Assembly (NCBI GenBank): GCA_963678075.2
Contig: CAXXPK010000003.1
Coordinates: 620,001 to 684,000 of the forward strand
Direction: 5' to 3'
DNA length: 64,000 nt
Origin: Oleispirillum sp963678075
Lineage (GTDB): Bacteria; Pseudomonadota; Alphaproteobacteria; Rhodospirillales; Rhodospirillaceae
Shown here: piece after piece, positions 20,139 through 29,177 of the stretch
Numbering within the stretch: position 1 is the stretch's first letter
How the letters are laid out: the number at the start of each line of letters is the position of its first letter
Notes under the pieces: model-generated
The model's database searches: none
Seen by the model: only the letters and a program-made list of their open reading frames with translations
Told to the model about the DNA's origin: nothing
Translations under genes and position numbers: made by a program

Positions 20139-22296
20139 AGCTATCGATTCTGTTCGTCGATGATGACGTCAACTTGTTGCGCGGCCTGCGCCGGATTCTT
20201 CACAAGCATCGCGAGGACAGGGACATCACGTTCATGGACAGTCCGCTGGAGGCGTTAAAGCTTCTGGAGGAAAAGGGTTTCGACGTGGTGGTCTCCGACA
20301 TGCGGATGCCGGAGTTGGATGGAGCCTCGCTGCTTTCCGAGGTGGAAAAACGCCACCCCGGCACGGTGCGGGTGGTGCTGTCGGGTTATACGGAGGAAAA
20401 AAGCGTCCTGCGCACCATTGCGCCGACCCATCAGTATCTTGCCAAGCCCTGCAATACCGAGGACATCGTCTCGTTGCTCGACCGCACCCTGGCGGCCAGT
20501 CTGCACAATTTGTCGACGCCGTCCGACCTTTACTTCCGGCTGACCGCCGAAATGCGTAACGAGGCCTCGTCGATGCGGACCATCGCCGACATCATCGCCG
20601 AGGATGTGGCGATGACCGCCGAGGTCCTGCGCATCACCAGCTCGGCGTATTTCTCGTTGGGCAGCCGGGTTCACGATGTGTTTCACGCGGTACGGCTTTT
20701 TGGGTTGGAGACGGTCCGCGCCCTGGTGCTGTCGGTGGGGATTTTCCGGCAGTTCGCTCAGCCGCCGGAATTCGCCGCGCTGGTTCGGGATCTCGATTCC
20801 TATGGCCTGGCGGCGGTGGGGCTGGCGCGCCGCTTCGCGCGCGAGGAAGGGCTAAGCGAGGCGCAGCGCGATCAGGCGTTCTGCGCCGGCATGCTGTCGT
20901 GCATCGGTACCCTGGTGTTCTTCGACGCCGAGTCGATGAAAAGCCGCGAGGTTCTGTTCCGCGCCGAACGGGGCGAGGATCTGACCACGGTCGAGAAAGA
21001 TATCTTCGACGCCTCGCAGGAGGAACTGGGCGGATACCTTCTGGGGCTTTGGGGCTTCAATAACGCGGTGATCGAGGCGGTTCTTTACCAAAGCCACCCG
21101 TCGGACTGCGTCTACGCCGACCGTTCGGCGCTGACTTGCGTGCATCTGGCCCGCGGTTTCGGGTCGCGCTGGCCGTTTGGCGAGCGTGTCTTGCGCCCGG
21201 TGACGCTGGACATCGACTATGTGCGCCACCTGGGGATGGAGGCCAAGGTCAAGGAATGGATGGCGGCGCTGGTCGCGCGGGAAGCGGAGCACCAAGCTAT
21301 GAATGGCGAGCTTCTGCTGATCGACGACGACGTCAACCTGCTGTCTTCGATGAAACGTCAGTTTCGCGGCAAGTTCACCATCGAAACCGTGACCAGCGGG
21401 GAAGATGCGGTTTCCAGGATCGCGGCGGGCGCGGTTCCCGACGTGGTCGTCTGCGACATGCGCATGGGTGGCATGAACGGGGTGGCGACGCTGGCCAAGA
21501 TCAAGGAGGTCGCCCCGGACACCGTTCGTTTGATGCTGACCGGAAACGCCGACATGCAGACCGCGATCGACGCCATCAACGATGGCAGCATCTTTCGTTT
21601 TCTGACCAAGCCTTGCCCCCCGAGTTGATGGAGGCGGGGCTGCGGGCGGCGCAGGAACAGTACCGCCTGGTGATGGCTGAGCACGAACTTCTGGAAAAGA
21701 CGCTGGCGGGCAGCGTCAAGGTGCTGATCGCCAAGTTGCACGCCAAACAGCCCTTGTCCGAGGTCGAGCGTCGGATGATCGATCACACTCCCGAGGCGGC
21801 GCACAAGGTGATCGCCCACATTCCGCGTCTGGCCGGGGTGGCGAAGGTGGTTTCCTTGCAGAACCGGGGCTTCGATGGCAGCGGTTTTCCCGAGGATGGC
21901 CCAAAGGGGACCGATATTCCCCTGGATGCGCGAATTCTGAAGATATTGACCGAGCTCTCCAACGTCGCCACCGGGTTGTCGCCCAGCCGCTCCGACTTTG
22001 ACGTTCTGGCGCTGCGTGCCGGTCACTTCGATCCGTCGCTGTTCGAACGTGTCCGCGCGGTGTTGGAGGTCGGCACCGACCTTGCCCACGGGCAACGTCC
22101 GGCGAAGAAGCTGGCCACCGGTTTGTTGCTGCCCGATATGGTCTTGGCCGCGGATGTCAGCACGGCGGACGGTCGGTTGGTGTTGTCCGCCCCGGTGCAA
22201 TTGTCCGAGACGCATATCGAAAGTCTGCGCAACCTGGCGCGGTTGAAACGGATTCCCGACGCGGTGGCGGTGTTCGCCGACGACGGCGGGGCATGA
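20135..22296 (+). pseudogene. Response regulator(s): REC-HDOD joined to REC-HD-like output, frameshifted and internally shortened
   Basis: Residues 1-120 are a receiver domain (LFVDDDVNLL, phospho-Asp in VVSDMRMPE, LAKPC), residues 130-350 an HDOD domain. A second receiver begins at ATG 21299 (MNGELLLIDDDVN, VVCDMRMGG). The TGA/ATG arrangement at 21299 (ATGA in another frame) suggests two coupled genes merged by an upstream shift. After FRFLTKPC a one-base loss in a C run near 21613 changes frame, and PELMEAGLRAAQEQY continues in the other frame to 22296. The HD-like region after LAGSVKVL appears about 50 residues short. Its partner kinases flank it. Confidence 0.75.
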
Positions 22297-22323
22297 GAGC
22301 GTGGTTTTTCTTGCCCGCGAAAG

Positions 22324-23988
22324 ATGAACGGAGATGGTCTTGACCCCGTCCGATCCGGTGTCTTCTCACCCCCCCCCCCCCCCCCCCCCGGCGTTGTCTT
22401 GACGGCGGCTGAGCGTGATTTCGGGATGCTGTGCGCGGTGATGGAGGCGATTCCCGCGCCGGTCTTCTTCAAGGACGAGGCGCTGGTCTATCGGGCCTGC
22501 AACCCGGCCTTCGCCGCTTATCTGGGGCGGGCGCAGTCCGATATCCTGGGAAAGACGGTTTTCGATATCATTCCGGCGCAAATGGCGGAGATCTGCGATC
22601 ACACCGACCGTGAGTTGATGGAAAAGGGCAGAAACCAGATTTATGAAACGCAGATGCGTTATGCCGATGGCGGCATCCACGACATCACTTTCCACAAGAT
22701 GCTGTTCCGACCGAAGACGGGTGGCCTCAACGGCATGATCGGGATGATGCTGGACATCACCCCGCGCAAGAAAGCCGAGGCCGGTCTGCGCGAGCGGGAA
22801 GAGAGCCTTCGCCTGTTGCTGGATGCCACCGACGAGGGAATTCTCGCCGCCGATCTGGAGTGTCGTTGCACCATGGCGAACCCGGCGGCGGCGCGGATTC
22901 TGGGCTTCGATTCGGCGGAGACCCTGCGGAGCAGCTGTCTGTGTCCCTACGTCGATCCCGCCGGATTGGACCTGGCCGAGGGCGGCCACGGGTGTGTCGT
23001 GGCCATGAAAATCCGTGAGGGTCGCCCGCAGAGGGCGATCGACGGGATGTTCCGGCGCAAGAATGGCGAGGTGTTTCCGGTCGATTACACGATTTCGCCG
23101 ATGTTCCGCGACGAGAGGTTGACCGGCGCGGTGGTGGTGTTTTCCGACAACACGGAACGCCGTAAGCTGGAAATGCAGCTTTACCAGGCGTCGAAGATGG
23201 AGGCCCTGGGGACCCTGGCGGCGGGCATCGCGCATGAAATCAACACGCCCATTCAGTACATCGGCGACAACCTCAGCTTTATCGAAGAGTCTCTGTCCGA
23301 GATCATGCGGGTTCTGGGCGGCCTGCGCGCCGCCGCCGCCGTGGGCGACGATGCTCTGCGGGAGGAAGTGTGGCGGCTGCTGGACATGGGTAATTTCGGT
23401 TTTATGGAGGAAGATCTTCCCGCCGCGATCAAGCAATCCCGCAACGGGGTTGCCCACGTTGCCCATATCGTGCAGTCGATGCGGGAATTCTCGCACCCCG
23501 GCGGCTGGGACAAGTCGTTGGCCGACATCAATCATCTGGTCGAAAACACCGTCATCGTCACCACCAAAATCTGGAAACACGTGGCGCGTCTGGATGTCAA
23601 TCTGGCCGAGGGCGAGTTGCGAGTACCCTGCCGTGCCATCGACATCAGTCAGGTCTTGTTGAATCTGATCGTCAACGCGGCGCAGGCGATCGAGGAGGAA
23701 GGACGGTCCGGCCTGGGCTTGATCACGGTTTCCACCCGCCTTGATGGTGACATGGCGGAACTCCGCGTCGCCGATGACGGTCCCGGCATTTCGCCGGACA
23801 TTCGCGGCAAGATCTTCGACCCGTTCTTTACCACCAAACCGGCGGGAAAAGGGACGGGACAGGGGCTGGCGATCAGTTTCGACGTGGTGACGCGGCGTCA
23901 CGGCGGACGCTTGTTCCTGGACGAGGATGCGGGAGGACGGGGCTCTTCCTTCGTGATGCGGTTGCCGTTGGAAGGGGCCGACGTCTAG
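22324..23988 (+). CDS. PAS-PAS sensor histidine kinase with N-terminal poly-C (Pro7) tract
   Basis: Cytoplasmic kinase, no membrane helix. Two PAS domains (AVMEAIPAPVFFKDEALVY at ~40; LLLDATDEGILAADLE at ~165) precede a HisKA domain with H-box GIAHEINTPIQYIGDN and an HATPase domain (NLIVNAAQAIEEEG, DDGPGI, FDPFFTTK, GKGTGQGLAI). The ATG at 22324 is in frame with the kinase only because a poly-C tract right behind it is 21 long, encoding seven prolines. A second ATG at 22334 would be in frame with 19 or 22 C. Neither start has a strong ribosome site. It follows the response regulator by 27 bases and is probably its partner. Confidence 0.85.
   Translation: MNGDGLDPVRSGVFSPPPPPPPGVVLTAAERDFGMLCAVMEAIPAPVFFKDEALVYRACNPAFAAYLGRAQSDILGKTVFDIIPAQMAEICDHTDRELMEKGRNQIYETQMRYADGGIHDITFHKMLFRPKTGGLNGMIGMMLDITPRKKAEAGLREREESLRLLLDATDEGILAADLECRCTMANPAAARILGFDSAETLRSSCLCPYVDPAGLDLAEGGHGCVVAMKIREGRPQRAIDGMFRRKNGEVFPVDYTISPMFRDERLTGAVVVFSDNTERRKLEMQLYQASKMEALGTLAAGIAHEINTPIQYIGDNLSFIEESLSEIMRVLGGLRAAAAVGDDALREEVWRLLDMGNFGFMEEDLPAAIKQSRNGVAHVAHIVQSMREFSHPGGWDKSLADINHLVENTVIVTTKIWKHVARLDVNLAEGELRVPCRAIDISQVLLNLIVNAAQAIEEEGRSGLGLITVSTRLDGDMAELRVADDGPGISPDIRGKIFDPFFTTKPAGKGTGQGLAISFDVVTRRHGGRLFLDEDAGGRGSSFVMRLPLEGADV
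22369..22389 (+). repeat. Poly-C tract, 21 bases
   Basis: An uninterrupted run of 21 C near the 5' end of the kinase gene. Runs this long are prone to slipped-strand length change; each single-base change would switch the downstream frame off or move it to the other available ATG. Confidence 0.9.
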
Positions 23989-24031
23989 AATCGACCCTGG
24001 CAGGGTGTGGAAAAGACCCCGCGCGCGGCCG

Positions 24032-25231
24032 TTAATGGTTCCCCGTACCTTGCCAGGCCTTCTTGGCGCGCGCCGCGAACCAGGCGGTGAAGTCCTCCGC
24101 CGGCATCGGGTGGGCGATGTGGAATCCCTGGAACAGCTTGCAGCCGACCCGGTGCAGGGCATCCATCTGTCCCTGCGTTTCGACGCCTTCGGCGACCACC
24201 AGCAGGCTGAGGTCGTGGCCAAGGTCGATGATCGCCTCGACAATGCGCAGGGCGTCGGCATTCTGATCTGCATCGGATACGAAAATGCGGTCGATCTTCA
24301 AGGTCTTTACCGGCAGATGCAGCAAGTGGCCAAAGGCGGAATAGCCGGTGCCAAAATCGTCCAGGCTGAGGGCGATGCCCATTTTCTCCAGGGTGGTCAG
24401 GGTGGCGCGTGGAACGGCGTTGCGGTCCAGGGCGGCGCCTTCGACCAGTTCCAGCTCCAGGGCTGCGGGCGGCAGGTGGTGGCGGGCCAGGGCTTCGCCG
24501 ATTCGTGACGAAAAAGCGGAGTCGGCAAGGTCCAGGGCGGTGATGTTGACCGCCACCGTCAAGTCGGTGTTCAAGGTCTCGCGCCATTGGGCCAGGGCGC
24601 CGCAGGCGGCCTCCACCATCCAATCGGTCAGTTGACGCATCGCGCCGGTCGCTTCCACTTCGGACAGGAAGGAGCCGGGCGGCAACAAGCCCCGCGTCGG
24701 GTGCTGCCAGCGGACCAGCGCCTCGATCCCCTTGATCCGGTGTTGGATGATGTCGACCTGCGGCTGCACGAACAGGCGTAGTTCGTGGTTGGCAATGGCC
24801 TCGTTAAAGGACTGTGTCCGTGCCTCGTCCCCGCTCAGGCTGGCCTCTCGGATCTGTCGGTTGTGGCGCTGCACGGCGGCGGCAAGCGACGCGATCAAGA
24901 CGTCGGTGGGGACCGGCTTGGTGTGAAAACGGAACACTTCGCCGTCGTTGACCGCCTCGATCGCGGCGTTCAGGTCGCCGGTTCCGGTCAGCACCATGCG
25001 CACCATGAAGGGATCGTAGCGGCGCAGTTCGCGCAACAGGGTCAGTCCGTCCATTCCCGGCATCCTCAGGTCGCAGACGGCGGCGGCGAAGGGGCCTTCG
25101 TCGGCGATGCGCGCGAAGGCTTCCTCCGCCCCCTGCGCGAGGCTTACGTCATAGCGCCGCCCCAGAATGCGGCGCAGGCCGTTGAGTACGCGGGGCTCGT
25201 CGTCGATCAGAAGGATGCGGGCGAGGGACAA
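24032..25231 (-). CDS. Response regulator with EAL phosphodiesterase output
   Basis: Receiver domain (LLIDDEPRVLNGL, phospho-acceptor in AVCDLRMPG, Lys in HTKPVP) followed by an EAL domain from ~residue 140: GIEALVRW, NITALDL, LELVEGAAL, LDDFGTGYSAFGHL, KTLKIDRIF, VVAEGVET. All catalytic positions for c-di-GMP hydrolysis that I can recognise are present except that the usual TE of the ELTES segment reads VE. 399 residues, uninterrupted. It converges on the kinase gene at 22324 and could be controlled by either kinase of the cluster. Confidence 0.9.
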   Translation of the reverse strand: MSLARILLIDDEPRVLNGLRRILGRRYDVSLAQGAEEAFARIADEGPFAAAVCDLRMPGMDGLTLLRELRRYDPFMVRMVLTGTGDLNAAIEAVNDGEVFRFHTKPVPTDVLIASLAAAVQRHNRQIREASLSGDEARTQSFNEAIANHELRLFVQPQVDIIQHRIKGIEALVRWQHPTRGLLPPGSFLSEVEATGAMRQLTDWMVEAACGALAQWRETLNTDLTVAVNITALDLADSAFSSRIGEALARHHLPPAALELELVEGAALDRNAVPRATLTTLEKMGIALSLDDFGTGYSAFGHLLHLPVKTLKIDRIFVSDADQNADALRIVEAIIDLGHDLSLLVVAEGVETQGQMDALHRVGCKLFQGFHIAHPMPAEDFTAWFAARAKKAWQGTGNH

Positions 25232-25328
25232 TGGAGATGATCCTGTGTCGCGGTTGGCAAGAAGGTCGTTTCCTGTTTATAGCATCCTCCCGCGCAACTT
25301 ATGAAGGCGATCCATGCCGGGGATGCAA

Positions 25329-25706
25329 TCATTTTCCATGATCGCCGAGGGTTTCGATGACGCCGAAGTCGCCGATCCGTCCGTGGGTGCATTCGCCGAT
25401 CATGCGCAGCAGTTCCTCGCGCTGCGCCGCCAGGCGCGCGATCTTGTCCTCGATCTCGCGCAGACGCATCCGGGCCAGTCGATCGGCTTCGCCGCCGGGT
25501 TGCGCGGGGTCCTGGGCCAGTGCGCTCAGGCAGCGGATCGCCTCGATCTCGAAGCCAAGCTCCCGCGCGTGGCGGATAAAGCGCAGGCGGCGCACCGCAT
25601 CCGGCGGGTACATTCTTCGGTTGCCCGCCGATCGTGTCGGCGGCGGCGGCAGGCCGATTTCCTCGTAATAGCGGATGGTCGGAATCTTGACGCCGCTGGC
25701 GCGCCG
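25329..25706 (-). pseudogene. MerR-family metal regulator lacking its own N-terminus
   Basis: Helix-turn-helix residues TIRYYEEIGLPPPP, the wing (NRRMYPPDAVRRLRFIRHARELG), the dimer helix (RLREIEDKIARLAAQREEL) and a C-terminal metal loop with a single Cys (ECTHGRIGDFGVIETL) place it near CadR/ZntR-type regulators. The first residues before ASGVKIPT are not MerR-like: they are the antisense of the neighbouring P-type ATPase fragment. The deletion that removed the ATPase 5' end thus took the regulator start codon and the shared promoter. The family call is firm. Confidence 0.75.
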
Positions 25707-26511
25707 GGCGGTGGCTTCGGCGCGGGCGGGCAATCCGTTCTCCATCGAAACCTTGATGACGGTGGCGGCGTCGGGCGCGGTGGCGATCGGCGCCACCGAC
25801 GAAGCGGCGACCGTGGTTTTGTTGTTTCTGCTGGGCGAGTGTCTGGAATCCCTGGCCGCCGGGCGCGCCCGGGCGGGGATTCGGCGTCTTGTCGCGTTGG
25901 TGCCGCAAACCGCGTTGAGGGAAAACCCGAATGGCACTGAAACCGTCGCCGCTGATGTCCTGGTGGCGGGCGACGTGGTGGTGGTCGGCGCCGGCGAACG
26001 TATCGCCGCCGACGGCGTGGTGATCGCCGGACAAAGCGCGGTGGACGAATCCCCCCTGACCGGCGACACCCTGGCGGCGGCGGCGCCGTTGGCCCGCGAT
26101 CTTGGCATCGCGGTGCGGGCTGGATTGCGCCCGGAAGACAAGCTGGCCGAGGTGCGGGCGCTTCAGGCCGAGGGACTGCGCGTCGCCAAGGTCGGCGACG
26201 GCATCAACGATGCCCCGGCGCTGGCGGCGGCGGATGTCGGCATCGCCTTTGGCGGCGGCACCGACGTGGCGCTGGAAACCGCCGATGCCGCCAGCCTGCG
26301 CGGGCGGGTTGGCGATGTCGCGGCGATGATCGTGCTGGCGCGGCGGACGATGGCGACGATCCGAGCCAACATCGGCATCGCGGTCGGGCTTAAACTGCTG
26401 TTTCTGGCGACCACTCTGGCCGGGGTCACCGGCCTGTGGCCCGCCGTGTTGGCCGATACCAGCGCGACGGTGCTGGTCACCGCCAACGCGCTGCGCCTGT
26501 TGCGGCGGTAA
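25690..26511 (+). pseudogene. Heavy-metal P-type ATPase (Zn/Cd/Pb exporter type) missing N-terminus and catalytic middle
   Basis: Recognisable pieces are NPFSIETLMTVAA and LLFLLGECLESLAAGRAR (early membrane region), the actuator domain up to VDESPLTGD, then directly ARDLGIAVRAGLRPEDKLAEV, the hinge GDGINDAPAL and the last membrane helices. The whole CPx membrane motif, the DKTGT phosphorylation site and most of the nucleotide domain (about 250 residues) are gone in frame. The joint is LTGD, a sequence that in the family occurs both at the actuator motif (SPLTGE/D) and before the deleted domain's end (LTGDN). The N-terminal metal-binding region is also absent. It cannot function as a pump. Confidence 0.85.
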
Positions 26512-26519
26512 AACCCAAG

Positions 26520-26562
26520 CCGGGGCGTCGCCCCGGACCTCGCACAGGGGCTTGGCCCCTGT
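26520..26562. repeat. Pair of GC-rich hairpins downstream of the ATPase remnant
   Basis: Two adjacent inverted repeats, CCGGGGCGTCGCCCCGG (26520-26536) and ACAGGGGC/GCCCCTGT (26544-26562), followed by a T run. They could terminate ATPase transcription. The rest of the gap to 26714 shows no gene. Confidence 0.6.
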
Positions 26563-26714
26563 GAACCCATATATTTTTTCGCCGCGTTAGCGGCTATCGA
26601 TCGTCACGCCGCGTGATGGTTCTATCGCTCTTCGCGCAAACCCCAATAGGCATGGGGAGCGCGAGGGGGCCGTGACCCCTCGCAGAATTATTCTCCGCGC
26701 GGAGCCCGCGAGCC

Positions 26715-27359
26715 TTACGGCTTCTGCGCCCGCAGGTAGAGCAACAGCGCGGCGACGGTCAGTGCCAACCCGGCCCAGCCAAGGACGGAGGGCAGGGCGC
26801 CTCCCAGTAGCCAGACTTCTCCGGCCAGCGAGAACACCACCTCCAGCGCCTGCGTGCAGTCCGCCGCCGCCAACTCCGCCGGGGTGCGGGTGAGGTGGCG
26901 GGCGTAAAGAAACAGGCTGGTCGCGATCACCCCGGAAAACAGCGCGACCAGCGCGGTGGCCAGGACCAGTTCGCCGCTGGGCGGCGGCGGTGTCAGCACG
27001 GCGTCCAGAACTAGCCACAGCGGCAGCGAGCCCAGCGACATCAGCAGAACCCGTGCGAAGGGGTCGTTCAGGGCGGGGTGGCGATGCGCGGCAGGCGCGG
27101 GTGGTTTCCGGCGCGGGCCTCCCACAGCAGTTGGTTGCCCAGTGGATAGGCGAAGGCCGCGACCAGGACCGGCAGCGCCGCCATCAGCACCGCCGCGACC
27201 GGTTACCGCATATCCCGCGCACAGTAGGGAGATCATCCAGGCATAGCGCAGGCTGGCGGTCCAGAACCAGTGGCCGCCGTCCAGGCTAATCGCGCGGTTG
27301 AGCACGAAGGTGGTGCTGAAAAACAGGGCGGCCAGGGCGGCGACGATCATAAGCTTCAC
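26715..27359 (-). pseudogene. DMT-superfamily multidrug-efflux-like transporter, internal deletion and frameshifts
   Basis: The N-terminal helix (LMIVAALAALFFSTTFVLNRA) and C-terminal helices (VLLMSLGSLPLWLVLD, LVALFSGVIATSLFLYARH, LTVAALLLYLRA) belong to an EamA-like drug/metabolite transporter of about 310 residues. Between ~27205 and ~27085 the open frame is meaningless, whereas another frame reads AAVLMAALPVLVAAFAYPLG and NQLLWEARAGN, clearly transporter sequence. So the frame changes twice, and about 80 residues expected before that segment are missing. Start GTG 27359 or ATG 27350. Divergent from the PsiE-like gene. Confidence 0.75.
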
Positions 27360-27450
27360 AAAAGGGGGGTATTCTTGGCGATGGAGGCGATCCTATATAC
27401 TCAGAGCGGCGGCGATGACGCAATGTCGCGCTGGAACGGGGGATGAAACG

Positions 27451-27834
27451 ATGGTGGACGCGCTGCGTCTGATTGAGCTTTTGGAAAAAGTCTTTCTGGC
27501 GGTGATCGCCGTGATGACGGTGGTTGCCATGGGACAGGAAGTTTGGCGCGTCATCGGCGAGCGCCAGGTGGAATTGAAAGATCTGTTGCTGATGTTCATC
27601 TTCGCCGAGGTCCTGGGGATGATCGGCGCGTATTACACCAACAAACGCATCCCGATCTCGCTGCCGCTGTTCATCGCGATCACTGCCCTGTCGCGGATGA
27701 TCGTATTGCAGGGCAAGGATCTGGATCCGTCAATCCTGCTTTATGAAAGCGGCTCGATTTTGATGATCGCGGCGGCCTGTTGGGTGGTCCGAGTGCGTCC
27801 GCGGCGAAGCGGCGATAAGTCGCCGGAAGCCTGA
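27451..27834 (+). CDS. PsiE-like (phosphate-starvation-inducible E) membrane protein
   Basis: ATG 27451 follows GGGGGAT. The 127-residue product has four hydrophobic segments (FLAVIAVMTVVAMG, LLLMFIFAEVLGMIGAY, PLFIAITALSRMI, SILMIAAACWVVRV) and the conserved ELKDLLLMFIFAEV...IPI arrangement of the PsiE family. The biochemical role of the family is not known. Single gene, ended by a hairpin. Confidence 0.85.
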   Translation: MVDALRLIELLEKVFLAVIAVMTVVAMGQEVWRVIGERQVELKDLLLMFIFAEVLGMIGAYYTNKRIPISLPLFIAITALSRMIVLQGKDLDPSILLYESGSILMIAAACWVVRVRPRRSGDKSPEA

Positions 27835-27840
27835 AACGAC

Positions 27841-27864
27841 AACGGCCCCCGGAAGGGGGCCGTT
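27841..27864. terminator. Rho-independent terminator
   Basis: AACGGCCCCC and GGGGGCCGTT pair around GGAA and are followed by TTGGTTT. It lies between the convergent ends of the PsiE-like gene and the TRAP DctM gene and may serve both. Confidence 0.85.
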
Positions 27865-27890
27865 TGGTTTCGCGGCGTGATGCCGAGGCC

Positions 27891-29165
27891 TTAGTGCAGG
27901 GCGTTGGGCAGGGTGGTGGAGATCGCCGGCACCATGGTGATGATCAAAAGCGCGCCCAGGAGAACGTAAAGGTATGGCAAGGTCGCCTTCATGACCTTTT
28001 CCAACGGCACCTTGGTGATCGCCGAGGCGACGAACAGATCCAGTCCGACCGGCGGGGTGATGCAGCCGATGGCCAGGTTCACCACCATGACGACGCCGAA
28101 GTGCAGGGGGTCGATGCCCAAGGATTCCGCTACCGGCAGGAAGATCGGGGTCAGGATGACCACCGCCGCCGAGGCATTCACCAGGGTGCCGAGGATCAGC
28201 AGCAGGACGTTCATGATCAGCAGGAACAGAATTGGCGACGAGGTCAGGGCGACCACGGCGGCGCCGACATGGTGCGGGATCTGCAAATTCGTCATCAGCC
28301 AGCCGAAGACCTTGGCGGCGCCGACCAGGAACATGATCAGGGTGGTGCCGATCACCGCCTTGAAGATGATCTCGGGGAAGTCGGCGATCCTAAGCTCGCG
28401 ATAGATGAACAGTCCGACGACGATGCCATAGACGGCGGCGACGGCGGCGGCCTCGGTCGGGGTGAAGATGCCGCCATAGATGCCGCCGATGATGATCACC
28501 GGGGTCATCATCGCCCAGAACGCGTCCTTCAAGGCGCGGAACAGTTGAAGGAAGGAGAACGAGCCTTCCGGCGGAATGCCTTCCTTCTTGGCGATGTACC
28601 AGCCCATGCCGCACATCACGGCGCCCATCAACATCCCCGGCAGCACGCCGCCCATGAACAGATCGCCGATCGAAACGTTGGCGATCACGCCATAGACGAC
28701 GAAGGTGATGGAGGGCGGAATGACGATGCCGACGGTCCCCGAGGCGGCGACGATGCCGGTGGCGAGTTCGCGGCGATAGCCCGTACGCTCCATCTCGTTG
28801 ACCATGGTCGAGCCGATCGCCGCAGTGGTCGCGGCGGAGGAACCGGAAATCGCGGCGAAGAACATGCCCGCCACCGCGACCGCCTGCGCCAGACCGCCGG
28901 TGAACGATCCCACCAGGGAAAGCGCCACGCCGACCAGACGCTTGGTGACGCCGCCTGCCGACATGAAGGCGCCGGCCAGCATGAAGAACGGCACCGCCAT
29001 GAACGAAAAGCTGTCGATGCCCGAGAACATGTTGTTGGTGATCAGCACCTGCGGCAGGTCCATGTATTGGAACAAGACCAGGGAGACCGACAAACACAGG
29101 GCATAGGCGACCGGCACGCCGATCAGCGCCATGACGATGAAGGAAAGAACCAGTACGGTTTCCAT
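27891..29165 (-). CDS. dctM: TRAP transporter large permease DctM
   Basis: Twelve-helix subunit that couples solute uptake to Na+ in tripartite ATP-independent transporters. 424 residues, normal for the family, with conserved GIDSFSFMAVPFFMLAGAFM, the SGSSAATTAAIG loop and GTLVNASAAVVILTPIFLP. Starts 13 bases after dctQ stops. No lesion. With dctP and dctQ it forms a complete C4-dicarboxylate-type importer. Confidence 0.93.
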   Translation of the reverse strand: METVLVLSFIVMALIGVPVAYALCLSVSLVLFQYMDLPQVLITNNMFSGIDSFSFMAVPFFMLAGAFMSAGGVTKRLVGVALSLVGSFTGGLAQAVAVAGMFFAAISGSSAATTAAIGSTMVNEMERTGYRRELATGIVAASGTVGIVIPPSITFVVYGVIANVSIGDLFMGGVLPGMLMGAVMCGMGWYIAKKEGIPPEGSFSFLQLFRALKDAFWAMMTPVIIIGGIYGGIFTPTEAAAVAAVYGIVVGLFIYRELRIADFPEIIFKAVIGTTLIMFLVGAAKVFGWLMTNLQIPHHVGAAVVALTSSPILFLLIMNVLLLILGTLVNASAAVVILTPIFLPVAESLGIDPLHFGVVMVVNLAIGCITPPVGLDLFVASAITKVPLEKVMKATLPYLYVLLGALLIITMVPAISTTLPNALH

Positions 29166-29177
29166 CGGATATGCCCC

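Noticed and set aside
23996..24016. Sequence GCAGGGTGTGGAAAAG resembling the left end of the IS at 18667
   Set aside because: Only about a dozen bases match, no transposase or right end is nearby and no gene is disrupted, so chance similarity is likely.
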